A stretch of 64,000 bases of DNA, taken from assembly GCA_949130485.1 (NCBI GenBank), contig OX422184.1, positions 13,399,996 to 13,463,995 on the forward strand, read 5' to 3'. Within the stretch, counting starts at the first letter, position 1. Every line of letters begins with the position of its first letter. Of the stretch, positions 22,759 to 34,560 are shown piece after piece. The notes beneath the pieces are model-generated. The model was not told the origin of the DNA. It did no database searches and saw only the letters and a program-made list of their open reading frames with translations. The position numbers and the translations under genes are program-made. Source of the stretch: Agelas oroides (lineage: Eukaryota; Porifera; Demospongiae; Agelasida; Agelasidae).

Positions 22759-23458
22759 GGTTACGGGATACAGTTTGCTCATTAATATTCATGAGAAAAT
22801 ATTACCTTCCCTTTCTCCGTGCAGGAATCAGTTACAGCACGCAGTAGAAGCGACATATAACAGTACTATGAGTACCTTTTAACTGGTATAGTATTAATTC
22901 TTATGTACAGCGTACTAAGGCGAGTGGCGATGACAAAGTTCGTGACTTTTGGCGTCAGATTTTGTCTTCAGAGAGGATTGCAGGTACAACTTTTCAACAC
23001 CTATGGGTAATACTCAACTTACTCGAGGGCGGCTCGGAGCAACTTCGTCGCTGTGTGCCAGGGGAAGCGAGTGACACACGTTTCTATCTAAAACCCGGGT
23101 GGTTTCGACCGACCAAGCGACTAAATCTAGGCGTATATCAAAAACAGTAAGTTGTCTCGGCGAAAACTCTTTGAGCCGCCCTGCGTCTTCGTAAAATTCA
23201 AATACAGTGTAATATACGGTAAGACGTTCTTCCAACAGGAAATAACTGACGCCGAAGTTGGTACTTGTACGCAGACTGTTAACCGCAGGCACTGCTATCA
23301 AATTGCATGCTCCGCCCACCCAACCAGCACAGCTGTTACTGGCTAATGCAACTTTTTTTAGTGGTAAAGTTAAACGCATGCATGCCTGGATCCTGCACGA
23401 AGAAAAGGAAGGTAATATTTTTTCATCAAAATTAATGAGCAAACTGTATCCCGTAACC
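22759..23458. mobile_element. TTAA-flanked MITE, 700 bp
   Basis: Inverted ends GGTTACGGGATACAGTTTGC followed by TCATTAAT and AATATTACCTTCC match over about 75 bp. Both sides carry TTAA (22755-22758 and 23459-23462), as for piggyBac- or Kolobok-type elements. No transposase inside; open stretches within it are not recognised. Confidence 0.8.
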
Positions 23459-23649
23459 TTAAACAAAGATAAGCTAAGCACCCAAGCCATTGTCTTTGAG
23501 TGGTTCAGGGAGGTTCTTACAGTTGCTCAAAAGTATCACAGAAGACAGTTAAAACACAAAAGTGTGTGGAGGCAAAAGTGCCATTTTTCTCCTCATTTCA
23601 ATTCTTGTTAACAACAGTTCAAATACAATCATTTTAGCACGAATACAAC

Positions 23650-24010
23650 TAGCCTCGTTCCCAGGCTCTCATGCAGGGAAGGAGGAAAGAGAGCCTGGTA
23701 CACACTGTTCGTGCATGCACCAAGTTTCCTTCGTAACCTGCATACTACTTTGCTACACTAAAATTAACTAAAATTTCTGTTTACCTGCTGAAGGCCACAC
23801 TGCAGAATTATACTGACTGTGAGACACCTTTGGGCGGTTTTGAAGTCAAAAACAATATCACTCTGACATTAACTGTCTGCATCGCTTTGGCATGTCTTGC
23901 GGAGGTAAAGAACAGACTTTACGGAAATTTCCAAAATTCCCAGAAATCCTGAGCGTGTGTACCAGACTCTTTTTTATCCACCCACACACAAGAGCCTGGG
24001 AACGAGGCTA
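23650..24010. mobile_element. AcademH-type MITE, 361 bp
   Basis: Ends TAGCCTCGTTCCCAGGCTCT and, inverted, TAGCCTCGTTCCCAGGCTCT. Flanks GAATACAAC (23641) and GGATACAAT (24011) match at 7 of 9 bases. Each end can fold, since GAGAGCCTGG follows the CCAGGCTCTC. Interior is homologous to the longer copy at 28966-29488. Confidence 0.75.
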
Positions 24011-24100
24011 GGATACAATGTGTACCTCTGTGTATAGGTCCAGTGACACATAGTCATCAGGGTTCTCACTTCGCTAGAAATCTACTTCCAAATGGTGCAT

Positions 24101-24530
24101 AATTGGGGTGAGCCTGAGCGAGCCCCACCTAGCGGGACTGCATTGCGCAGATGTGTGTGTATACAACCGACCGTGATTGCGGCCATATACCGTAAATTTT
24201 AAATGCACGTTTAATATTTCCTGAAAACTGAACGTCCTCGTGCACTTGCATGGCAATGCGGGGCTGCTGCCAGAGTGCAGCGTTGGAAACCGTAGTGGAG
24301 ACGGCTCAAGTTTAAGGACGCACGGCACCTTACTTCTTGTTTGTCACAGCAGCTACGGACTGACCATCAATGGCAGGCTGCTTACAAAATTATACACGGG
24401 GGGGTTGAGATTGCTTCAGGTAAGGGTCGTGCGTAAACGACACTCATAAACGTTCAGCTCATCATTTCAGCGTGGAGCTTAGTCTATTCATGTACAAGTT
24501 AGCTGCTGGCTCAGGCTCGCCCCCACAATG
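24101..24530. repeat. Element with GGGGCGAGCCTGAGC tips
   Basis: Left ATTGGGGTGAGCCTGAGCGA and, inverted at about 24505-24530, ATTGTGGGGGCGAGCCTGAG form imperfect terminal repeats. The left end and the following GCGGGACTGCATTGC recur at 16590, 26920, 35545 and 39850. Boundaries approximate; no target duplication identified. Confidence 0.45.
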
Positions 24531-26020
24531 TCCTACATTTTCTAGTACAATAGGCAGGTGTGAAACACCCTCTCTACACACTGCTATTGAAATGCTAAGT
24601 GGGAAGCCAGGTAAGTAACTGCTGTGGGCTGGATTTAGGAAGTGATCTAGCCTCGTTCCCAGGCCCAGAGAGGAGGAGGAGAAGGTCCTGGTTTCAGCCC
24701 GCACATGCGCTTAATTAACCACGTGTTGACCAGTGGGAGGGTGCCAATGACGCCTTCGAAGTCACACAGTCGTTTGCATTATGTTGCTATTCACCGTATC
24801 AAACACGTGTAGCTAGCTAACCTGAGTAGCCTTTGTTTCAGCACCTTTGCCAACAGCCTTGTGCAGTTAGTCATATATTCCATTCGGGATACTGTATCCT
24901 ACACATCATGCACAGTGCAAATTTCACACATACCTCCCTGCGTATATGTTTATGACAAGTATGTGCTTGATCATGTACTTGCTAGCCTTGACAAAACTGC
25001 AGCTTCTTCTATTGGGGGACCCCCACACATCACCTTGAAGAAGAACTTAAAGCTGTTTTGTAGTTCTTCCGTTCGACATTCTCTCTTGAATCTCCTTGTT
25101 GATGATAGTGGCCTGAGTGCAGACACTTTCTTTGACATGGAGTGCAACATGCTTGCCCTTTCCCTTCAGTCGGTGTACCTTCCACTTATGTTTACACATC
25201 ATTCATTAGTGACTTGGTACTTGTAAAACCTGAAGGTGTTGGCAAAATGTCTAGGCAAACTTGTGATCCCCTGCACTGACCAGCATGGTGCATGCCATCA
25301 TTATGAAACTGAATCCATCATTGCCGGGTTACAATGTGAGAATTCCCCAAAGTAAAAATCCAGAATGCTTAGAAAATCGCATTGTGTGCACATTTTGACC
25401 CACCACAGATAACTACTCCCTTCTACCCTTCTCTTCCCTTCCCCTCCTCCTCCCAGTGTTCAAGCGTGGTGAAGTGGCCTACATGTGCACACATTGTGCC
25501 ATTAGGTTGCACAATGTGATGGGAAAGCACAGCAAGGGACATGTGGTTATCCCCCTTGCACTGAAGGAGGTATGTGGCACAAATAGAGTAAATTTTCAAG
25601 GTGTTCACCATCACATTGGCGTGTATAGTACAAGAATTGAGTGATGACCCCCTGTTGTCCCAGAGGGAGCTACTACAAGTTTCCAGTACATTTTTATATA
25701 ATTCCCTGCATACTGTCCCATGCTGTAGAAAGCAAAATTTCTGTGCTAGAATAGGGTGTACTGATAGGCTATAGCCTACTGAAATGAAATAGATTACTGA
25801 AATACGCCAGGGCAGATTATTACAGTCGGCCATCGGCAATTTTCCAGGTCAAAAGGTCACATGTCCAGTCATTTCTAATATCAGTCTGACAGAATGTCCG
25901 CACGAAGCAAGCGCCATGCCATGCGCCAATACTTACGAGCGCATGCGTGCACTCGTAACCATGCCCATTTTACCTCGTGGTCGAAAGATTGTTCGATTGA
26001 CAATGAAACGTGGTTGTTAG
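24531..26020. other. Academ-type end and uncertain plus-strand exons
   Basis: 24650-24720 is a single Academ-type left end (TAGCCTCGTTCCCAGGCCCA) with its hairpin; its right partner was not found. 24843-25225 is open on plus (YVLDHVLASLDKTAASSIGG ... LLNLLVDDSGLSADTFFDME) after a CAG acceptor, and 25455-25570 encodes VFKRGEVAYMCTHCAIRLHN before a GTATGT donor, resembling the start of a UBR-type zinc box but lacking later cysteines. I cannot assign a gene. Confidence 0.3.
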
Positions 26021-26254
26021 GCAGCAGAAAGTGACGCCTCGGGTCCGAGCAAGAAGCCAAAGCGCAGCCAAGTAAGCCTGAGTACGTTCACAAAATGGCA
26101 GGCTCAGCTTGAACGAGAGCACCAGACAATGACGTGGCTGCGCTGTGATACGGACAAAAGTGACCCCACTGTCGTCGATATGCTGTGGTGCCACATGTGC
26201 AGAATGAGCGAAGCTAAGATAATAGGCATGAAAAATTACTCCAGAGTCAACTGA
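26021..26254 (+). pseudogene. ZMYM/C17orf113-like N-terminal fragment
   Basis: Open stretch encoding SDASGPSKKPKRSQVSLSTF, TKWQAQLEREHQTMTWLRCD and VDMLWCHMCRMSEAKIIGMK, ending NYSRVN and a TGA. The pattern (WQ..LEREHQT..WL.CD, a C..C pair, KI.G.KNYS) resembles the N-terminal zinc-binding part of hAT-derived C17orf113/ZMYM-like proteins. An in-frame TAG lies just before it and no later exons were found, so it is probably a fragment of an amplified family. Confidence 0.5.
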
Positions 26255-28332
26255 CACAGAAGAGACACTTAGCCTGGATGACTGGGATGACTTGTTCGGT
26301 TGATCATTCAGACTAACCATCCTGTTTTGTGTATTCATGCATCACGCCATGCATCATGCAAGTCAAGTGTGTAAATTTATTGTACTGTCATGTATTTTGT
26401 ATAATCATTATGATGTCCGATCATGTGCGAACAAAATCTCTGTTGGTCTGACACATTGTCAGATCAACTTGAAAAAATAATAATCTGCACTGTACGCATA
26501 TCTGAGATCCAGTAAGTGGGCACAGATGTAGTGTTAAATCACCCATTGCACAGAGTACATTTCAGCAAGAGTGTCCCAGACCAATTTTTTGTGTGTGCCC
26601 TATGGCTTCGTCAAAAAAGAGGGTCTGGACAGGTTCATTGCTAAAAAAAGTGCATCGGCATGTTGTCACACCAATCAGATTGCTCAGGGAAGTAAATTAC
26701 ATGAGCTGTGGGGAATGGGGGAATAGAAGACCTTCATTACCTGCACTTGGGTGGTAGAGACGGGTGTTACTGATACCATTTTATTTTCTTTCTCAGTTGA
26801 AGGAAATGGCAGATCGGCTAGTACAGAGTTTAGAGCAGTAAGTGTATTTACAGTAAAGAAAGCAAAACACGTTGCATTAGCTCAACAGCTTTGTGTGTTT
26901 TGGTACATATTATTGGGGCGAGCCTCAGTGCGCCCTACACTAGCAGGACTACATTGCAATGATGCGTGTGTATGTCTGTTTGTGTGCCGTGACTTGCCCA
27001 AAAATTTCAATTGAACAAACAGATATAAAGGTACACATGTACTTAAAATTTGTACACATGCTAAGGCCACAATAATTGTTTCTCAGGCAATCACGCATAG
27101 CAATTTCCGCCTGCACGTCAAATTTTTTAGAAAGGTCACATGACAGTTTTTTCCCTGAGCATGCACATTTAGCTCCGTAGCCAGTGCCTCATGTCGACTT
27201 TTCAATACTTGTTGTGATCCAGCTGTTCCTACAGGAAGGATGGTCTTTTTGGTGATAAAATCGGCAACAGTCCGTGGCTTGTGATTTAGCTTGCAACTGT
27301 TGAAAGAGTTCGCATAGCAACAGGTCGAAAGCAGTCTGTTTTGTCTTTTTGAAGACTTAGCATGACATTTTTGGGGGGTGCTTCATTGCTTCGGTGTCTT
27401 CTGGACCATTTCAGACATGGTTTTCAAGGCCCGATATCTTGCCAACTAACGACTTTTTCGAACGACAGGTTAGTTGCGCAAGCCCGACCCTTTCCATTTC
27501 CGCGGCAACTGCAGTGCCGATCGTGTATCGGATACGAGTACTGGAAGCGATCGGCGCTGTGGAACATAACGAGCCTGGCTTGTGAGGCTAAGCCAACAGT
27601 TTGTAAGCTAAACAAAAGCAGATGCAGCCCTCTTTGAACAAGCAAGAATGGATGGTACAAAGGTCACAAATTACTAAAAATAAATTTTTAAAATAGCACA
27701 TCCACGCATGGTTTGGGCTGAAAAAATTGCCTGTGATACAATGAATTTTATTATTATGGCCTAACACAGAACAGCTGAATGGCCCGGGCTAGGCAGGTCA
27801 GGGCTATACAAAACGCCAGCGTGTTCACAAATATGCTGAGCAGAGGAACAACCTGAGGCTAGACTAGCTATAGTCTTGAACCCCCTTTTCTCTTTGGAGC
27901 ATTGAATAGGGGGTCTGGGTTCAAGACTAGGCTAGCCAGTGCATCCACAAACTTAGAGCAGAATGGTCCAAGGCTAGGTAGGCCAGGCTAGAAAGACTGC
28001 ATGAGTACAACTACAAACCAGGCTTGCAAAAAACTGGCGTATGTATGCATTTGTGTTACTGTATGTATTCTCCATTCAGTGAGTATGCTTACACTGTATG
28101 AAACTTCTCATGCATGAAAGGCTGTCAAGTTTCATCATGTGTGATTTTTTTCCAGCTGTGTGAAGTTCAGGAACAAAGTGGTGGAGTTGGGAGAATCTTT
28201 TGGCCTGAAGGCTGTGAGTAACTTTTGAATTTTGTCACCTTAGATGATTTACAAGAGTCATTAACTGTACATCACACATGCCACACACATGCACACACAC
28301 ACACACACAACTTTCTGTCATTTGCCACACAG
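26255..28332. other. Mostly unassigned; possible 5' exons of the RRM gene
   Basis: Two short plus-strand exon-like segments: about 26797-26838 (LKEMADRLVQSLEQ, before GTAAGT) and 28156-28213 (VKFRNKVVELGESFGL, before GTGAGT). Both look helical and could be upstream exons of the gene at 28333-32706, but phases do not join directly. 26920-27000 is another copy of the GGGGCGAGCCTCAG repeat. 28282-28309 is a (CA)n run. Confidence 0.35.
28282..28309. repeat. (CA)n microsatellite
   Basis: Short ACACAC tract just upstream of the 28333 exon. Confidence 0.9.
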
Positions 28333-31300
28333 ACAAGAGACCAAGCTGGAGGATTGCAAGAAGATGGTGGATGAGGCAAGTCAGAATGTAGATCCCTCCC
28401 TACATATGGCGTACTACCATACGTACTACCGTACGCCATGTTACTGCAGGCTGTGTAGAATGTGGCTAGTGACAAATATGTAGTAGGGCATGTCATGGCA
28501 CTAGCCTCAAGCAGATTTTTCTCCAGCATTGTGAGACAAAATATCAGACAGAATGCTTGGGTTAGGGGTACTGACCCCGAAAAAAAATGGTGGCCACAAT
28601 AAAAGTGCACAAATGACACACTCAATGTCTACGTTAGATTATTCAAAGGCCTGGAGAGCATCGCACTCCAACGTTAATGCTTAGTGCTATACGCCATTTT
28701 GCTAGAATAGCATTATTCATAGAAACTACGCCCCACCTGGAAGCTCAACTGAGCACGTGTTCAGAGCTTACCGTGTAGTCTCGTTCCCAGACCATATTTT
28801 TCACGCCTGCTGAGACCATTTTCCGTGAGAGATGAACTTGGGACGGCAACAGCCAAAGTCAGGTATATAGTATGACGCAAAACATAGAATGCATGCTTCC
28901 AGGAGAATTATTATTAAGGTATGTATTGCTAGAGCTGCTATAAATGAAAGTGTATATGTCATAATTAGCCTCGTTCCAGGCGCTCGAAAAATCGGAGGGA
29001 GCACCTGGTACACACTGTTCGCGCATGCGCAAAGTCTCCATGGTAACCTGTGTACTACCAGTTACACTAAGTATTCACTAACAAAACAGTCTATTTCAGT
29101 TTACCTGCTGATAAGCGATACTGCAGAGTTATGCTCTCTGTGAGATACAATCGGGGGTTTTAAAGTCAAAAATGTTATCGCTTTGACAGCAACGGCTTGT
29201 ATCACCTCGTTCAGGGCGATCGATGAACTTCAAAGGGAAAGATTACATCATTCACGTGCCACAATGTTTACTTGGAATGAACAAACAGGCGAATAATTTT
29301 TGCAAGCGAAGACCTGAGTGTTTTTATCGCTTCTTCGTCATCGTTTCGACGGAGCATGGTCAATGGCAGGCGTCTTTCACACCAGAGAAATCGACTGACA
29401 AACTAAGGTTAGCGTAACAGCCGCGCATGCGTAAACAGTGTGTACCAGGGGCTCCTTCTGACTTTTGGAGTGCCTGGGAACGAGGCTAATGTCATAATGT
29501 GAAGACTCCCACACTACAGCACATGTAGTTTGCAAGTGCAGCGGTTTCTACTTCCATTTAGACCATAGCTGAAGTCATTTTGTAATCTGCAGTTGCTAGT
29601 CATATAACCCACCTAGATATGAGGTATACATGATGGTTGAAACACTAATTTGTCCTTGCTAGCTAGTGTTAAGTTGCCAGCTAGTGTTTTAACCGATTAT
29701 ACATGATAGACGTGTATACGCGTCACCATGGAACAATGCATTATACGCGGTAGGTGCATATACGTGTCACAGCTGCAGTTGAGCTTTATTACAGCCGTAA
29801 TTTTTGCAACCCACATGGACTCCTGCTAGGTTTTACATCAACTTTGAGTTCTGATGCATTAGCACACTTGTAAATCTCTACTGAATACCTTAGGAAGAGC
29901 TGTAGAACAGCTGGCTGGGTGCCTTGCCAAGCAAGAGTCGAGGTCAAAGTACAACAGCCAGGCAAATGCCAGTGCGAAGTTGTCTTATGAATATTTAATG
30001 AGATGATGTCAAAGTGGGTTTGACGTGACTACACACTCAACACTCAGTGTGTAAGACAGTTGCCTCCCACTAGCTAGATACTTGTAGTAAGTTACCTTGG
30101 CTCTTTTTGCTGTTCTGGGCCTAGTGCATATTTACTCTGACATCACTTGTGAGAAATGATACCAGGCTCTCTCCCGCTTTTCTGTAGTGGAAGCAATGAA
30201 AAGCTGGGTGGGGCCTGGGAACAAGGCTATTCCAGATGCGACATTTGGTCATTAAGCCTGTAATAATGTGTAAAATAAAGTGGTCTGTTATCTGTTACAG
30301 CTGGCCAAGGAGCTGGGACAGACACTCCAGCAGCACCCACTGGAGGAACTATCAGGCTTGCTTGAAAAGGTGATGGAAAACCTAGATCACAAGCCATCAT
30401 TGTCCTCACTCTGGTTCACAGGTCCAGCAATGTTCCATTTCCCTTCTCCACCACAGCAGCTTCCAGCAAGTCTCGGAGAGGAACCAGGGAGAAGCAAATC
30501 TGACCATGAGTCTGTGTGTGCAGTGCCATGTGAGTTTTATATTTCTCTCACACTGATCTGTTGGAAATGGTCTTGCCAAGGTCATGTGGAAATAAAGTGC
30601 TGTTCAATGGTACTTAACATAGAAGAAGAAGAAAAGAAACTCAGCACTTGCTGGGGATTACATGGGATTTCTGATGTTGCATACCGGTTGGGTCAGAGTA
30701 CTGGCAGTTAAATCAGAAGCCATGACTTGAGGCATCTACTGTGGTGTTTCACTTCCTCTTTAACCTTATACCTTTATTGCCTCCACTGCATCTTATTACC
30801 CCTCACCCAGTTGAAAAGAACATACCAGAAGAAGAGGTGTTCCTACATGTGTCTGTCTCTGGTGGTGCTTGTTTCGTATGCGTACAGAACGCGGTACCAT
30901 TGCCTTGCTGTTCCAGGGTGAATCATAGAGGAGTTAACTCAGGGACCAACCTGTATAGCGCCCATGCATGCACTCATGAGAGCTCGATCAGAGGTAGTTA
31001 GTAGCATTGTAGTACAATCGGACGATGATACGGTGTTCTTACTCTGGACTTTCTGAACGGGCCAAGTCTCGTGAATTAGGACTCACTCGTAGCGGTTTTT
31101 ACTTGAGTGAGCGGTTGGTCCCCTCCCCCTTACGTCATTTTCGCGTCCACCTCGCGTCCACCTGACGTCACTCACGTGATCAATGAGACCAGGCCTTCCC
31201 CGTTTTTCGTGCTCTTCCGCTTCAGTGTATTATACTGAATGCAAACCGAAGAACTAAAACGGGGAGGCCTGGTAACGAGGCTAGGTTTTATACCTTCCCG

Positions 31301-32706
31301 CTTTCAGGTGTCTTACTGCTACATAGTGTCTTACTAGTTTACATTGCATGACCACTAACGACATTAAACTTCATTATACGAAACCAAGCAAGACCAATAG
31401 TGCAAAGTAACAGTAACGACAAACAGGTTTGAACTGCCCTACAGTGTCCAAAGTTCGGGTTGATTGTGAAGTTAGTAGCACTGACAAAACGAATAGCAGG
31501 GATGGAGAGTGGCTTAGCAAAAGGGGATATCTCTGGAGCTTTCAAAAATCTGGGGTTCACTGCAGAGGTGTAAAACGAAAAAAGCTAAAACGGTCACCCC
31601 AAGACCAAGGATTCTAACCTTTTCACTGTAGGTTGAAAACTGCACATGCACAACACTCACTGGGCTCTTTGCAACCCACAACAAATTTGGTGTAAACTAT
31701 CAGTTGACCAAATCGATGTTTGCCCGATGGGTTTATAACCACTGGGTTGTCGGGCGGTTCAACGTTGACTTGCTGTTTACCCAACGGCTTTACAACCATT
31801 GAATTGTTGAGCGGTTCAATGTCGAGTAGCTGAGACGCCCCCAGAAACAGTTTTTCCTCAGTGCAATAGGTCTCGTACTGCTGCGACGACTGTTTGTACT
31901 GTTTTGACGCTGCCATTACCAGTTCGTCCGACGAGCGACCATCGGCAGGGTGGTCTCGCTGTTGAAAAAGTCTGGCATACTGCTCGGAACCCAGATCGAC
32001 TGGCTCCCTATCCAATCCACAGATCAGGATGCGGGTCAATGTTTGCTAACAGCGACGGGCTAACAACACACTGATCGGTAACAGAGCTAACCGTTTCCAT
32101 TTTACCAAACAACTATTCAGCGAGGTGATTAGGACGTCATCCCTGAGGAATTTAAGTCCTCGAAGAACCTCGTTCCAAACGTCTTACCTACACTAAGGGA
32201 AGTGCTGCATAACAATCTCACAACCTCATTGGTACTTACTACTTTTGGGAATACACCCCAGAAATTTAACTTTGTCGACTAGACCATTTCTTGCTTGGAG
32301 GTGTGCGTGGGCTGGGCACAAGACAAGGGATAGACAACACTGGTATTTCAGAATATAACTTTCTTCCTCCACAGCTGTTTGTTAAAAGCTACAAGGCAGA
32401 AACACTCTTCTCCTCTTATGGAAAGGTCTTTTCTGTCCGCCCTCACCAGTCTCGACTGGAAATAACATACGTGGTGAGTCAAGTGCACTGCAACCATTGA
32501 GTTATTACCATGGCAGGATGTTGCCACAACCAATGAGATTCTTAGATTGCATCTGTTGAACTCAGTTGCAGTGTGACCAAGCCCTTCTTTAACCCATTTT
32601 CTTTTCCCTCTAGTACATGGACCCTGAAGGGGCTAAGAGGGCGGTGGAAGGGCTGGACAAGACGGTAGTAAATGGAAAAACAGTGTTTGTGACAGTGAGC
32701 AATTCA
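28333..32706 (+). CDS. Gene with coiled-coil, Tudor-like and RRM-like exons (partial)
   Basis: Plus-strand spliced gene from phase-consistent exons: 28333-28375 (QETKLEDCKKMVDE, GC donor), 30301-30529 (LAKELGQTLQQHPLEELSGL ... SKSDHESVCAVP), 30811-30917 (EKNIPEEEVFLHVSVSGGAC, FVCVQNAVP), 32375-32473 (LFVKSYKAETLFSSYGKVFS, VRPHQSRLEITYV) and 32614-32706 (YMDPEGAKRAVEGLDKTVVN, GKTVFVTVSNS). The last two resemble the second half of an RNA recognition motif: LF..YG.V.SV, then A.RAVEGLDK..VNGK.VFV. The EVFLHVSVSGG..FVCVQN exon resembles the first strands of a Tudor domain. Together this recalls TDRD-type germline RNA proteins, but that is inference; the first RRM strand and the end of the Tudor fold were not located. 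MITEs and repeat ends occupy its introns. Start and end unknown. Confidence 0.5.
28655..28925. repeat. Dispersed repeat, also at 38739-38960
   Basis: Shares GCTCAGTGCTATTCGCCATT-like, GGAAGCTCAACTGAACACGT-like, ACGGCAACAGCCAAAGTCAG and ATGCTTCCAGGAGAA phrases in order with 38739-38960. This copy has about 46 extra bases at 28776-28822 beginning TAGTCTCGTTCCCAGACC, an Academ-type tip. Confidence 0.7.
28966..29488. mobile_element. AcademH-type MITE, 523 bp
   Basis: Terminal inverted repeats of about 60 bp (TAGCCTCGTTCCAGGC..., then CTGGTACACACTGTT and CGCATGCGC). Flanked by a perfect 10-bp duplication ATGTCATAAT (28956-28965 and 29489-29498). The interior open stretch (NFKGKDYIIHVPQCL) is unrecognised. 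It is the longer sibling of 23650-24010. Lies within an intron of the RRM-like gene. Confidence 0.85.
30163..30232. repeat. Academ-type solo right end
   Basis: Hairpin-forming end: ACCAGGCTCTCTCCCGC ... GGGCCTGGGAACAAGGCTA. No left partner identified. Lies in the intron just before the 30301 exon. Confidence 0.55.
31150..31285. repeat. Academ-type solo right end with hairpin
   Basis: GACCAGGCCTTCCCCGTTTT pairs with AAAACGGGGAGGCCTGGTAA, giving a stem, and ends CGAGGCTA. The CACGTGATCAATGAGACC phrase before it matches the inner part of the 5.3-kb element's ends. No left partner found nearby. Confidence 0.55.
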
Positions 32707-32980
32707 GTACGTTTTGTTGTGTATCAGTAGCCTTGTTGACTATTGCATTCACAAGAAAGGTACTTCTCTGAGTTGGTGTTGCCTTTGCTTCTCAGCAAAT
32801 CTGATTGCCAAGTTTTACAAATCAGTTGAAATTTCACTTGACAAAAGCACAGTCAAAGTCATCAAAAAAGTTATCATAATGGTTTTCAGGGTACAGTGAA
32901 CCTCTCTTATCTGGACAGCATGGGACCAAAAGGTGTCCGTAACTTAGAGAAATGTCCGCAACTGAGAAACATGTATACTG

Positions 32981-34130
32981 TGTTGGCCTGGTTCCCAGGC
33001 TTTATGCAATCATCTCTTGCAGTACGAAAATTGCGCAGAAGGCCGATCCATTTTATCACATGATGTATACCGCGCAGATGTTTTTCAAAGTCACACAACA
33101 TTGTCGTGTTGCAGAGATGAGCACAAATGGAGTTGGAAGAGCCTGAAACAGGTCACGCGTGTACGATAAACTGTAATATTGTACTCTCTCGAAAATACGC
33201 TCATGGGCGATAGTGGCTCCTTAAAGCGGGGGGTGGGTGCAAGTATTTTCGAGAGTGCTGATAAAAATACGCCCACCTCACATGCAGTTAGTCTAGCCCT
33301 ATTTTATGTACTCATGCAATGATTCTGCAATGCCTCTGTCATGCACTTGCTTATGCAGTAACAGCAAATGGTGTCTGCCTTCATTTGTTAGTCCCTCCTC
33401 TTGCACAGTGCTGCTTCTTCATGCTTCTTGCTTCTGCTTGCTTAACATAATCGCATGTACTATGGCATAAGTACGTGGGCGTACTTTCAAGAGAGAAAAG
33501 CACCCTTTGCAAACAACTTTGTTCAAATATGGGGGGTAGGCCTATTTTCTACAGTAGTAAACTCAAGATGAAGAAGACGAGCTGAAACGCGTATATAGCC
33601 TCAGGGCCCGTGCAATAACTACCCGTGCAATTAACTACCCGTGCAATATCGTGTGATATTGCACGGCACGGGAATAGGAAAATACTGTTGTAGAAATATC
33701 AACTGGATAATAAATGTAGTTATATTCCAATATTGGCCACATTGTGTTACAAGGTCAAACCTGGATGATATCCTAGCAACCAGCGTGCGCTTTAATTAGA
33801 ACCAGTGCGTTCAAACGGCGAGTTACTCGGGACTTTGTGTGAGAAGAGACACGACGCTGTTGTGGTAATGGATAATAAATACTTTATTACACTCGTTCGG
33901 CTCGTGAAAATACCACGCCCACTCGTGCAATAACTCGCGATATTGCACGCTAACTTGTGTATTAAGGTATATGTATCCAGCTAAATATGGCAGCTTGTGC
34001 TCTTTTGGTGCTGAAACTTTTAGCAAGTAAATTCGCACACAAACCATCACTATGATCTCTGGGCCTCTTAACAGTGCGCTGGCTCATCTATGACATCACT
34101 AATTTCAGGAGAATGGTCATGATGTAAGCT
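32981..34130. mobile_element. Partial copy of the 5.3-kb Academ-type element
   Basis: Starts GGCCTGGTTCCCAGGC followed by CTTGCAGTACGAAAATTG and CACATGATGTATACC, matching the left end at 16805. 33970-34130 (ATCCAGCTAAATA, GATCTCTGGGCCTC, CTATGACATCA) matches 21330-22050 but lacks the TA-type MITE. Its right terminus is missing, replaced by the CGTACTACC palindrome repeat at 34133. Between lie CGTGCAATAACT repeats at 33604-33670 and 33920-33955 and a long minus-strand open stretch of no known family. Confidence 0.55.
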
Positions 34131-34132
34131 GC

Positions 34133-34400
34133 AAATCAGGGTGTATGGTAGTACGCCATATGTAGGGATGACCCCATAAAAAAAGGGGGCCACATTAAAA
34201 GTGCACAAATGACACGCTCGAAATGTCTGCATTAGATTAGTCAACGGCCTCCATGAGCCGTATCAAGCGTTATCAAGTGCTTCCATGGTGAACAGGACCT
34301 TTATCTTTGCTGGAAAGCATCGCTAAAGTACCAGACCGGCAAGTCACCAAAATGGGCAAATCGTCTATCTTCTGACTTCTTTCTTTCTTCTTTCTTTCTC
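34133..34400. repeat. Repeat ending in CGTACTACC-type palindrome tip
   Basis: From the GTAGTACGCCATATGTAGGG end through AAAAGTGCACAAATGACA, ATTAGATTAGTCAA and CCGGCAAGTC; homologous in inverted orientation to 55250-55502. A partial copy lies at 28570-28640 and isolated tips at 16276 and 28402. Confidence 0.75.
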
Positions 34401-34560
34401 CACCACGATAGCATGATAATGGCTGAAGGTATTATAACGATCCCAACACAAACAAGCAACATACAGTAGGCATCAATAAAACGTTCCCGTGCTACGCGCA
34501 TAGTAAGCTGGTACGGAATGAAAAGTACACGGAATGAAAAGTACATGGGATGTACGTTAT

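Noticed and set aside
25455-25572. UBR-box zinc finger (VFKRGEVAYMCTHCA)
   Set aside because: Only the first part of the pattern is present; later Cys/His ligands are missing and flanking exons do not support it.
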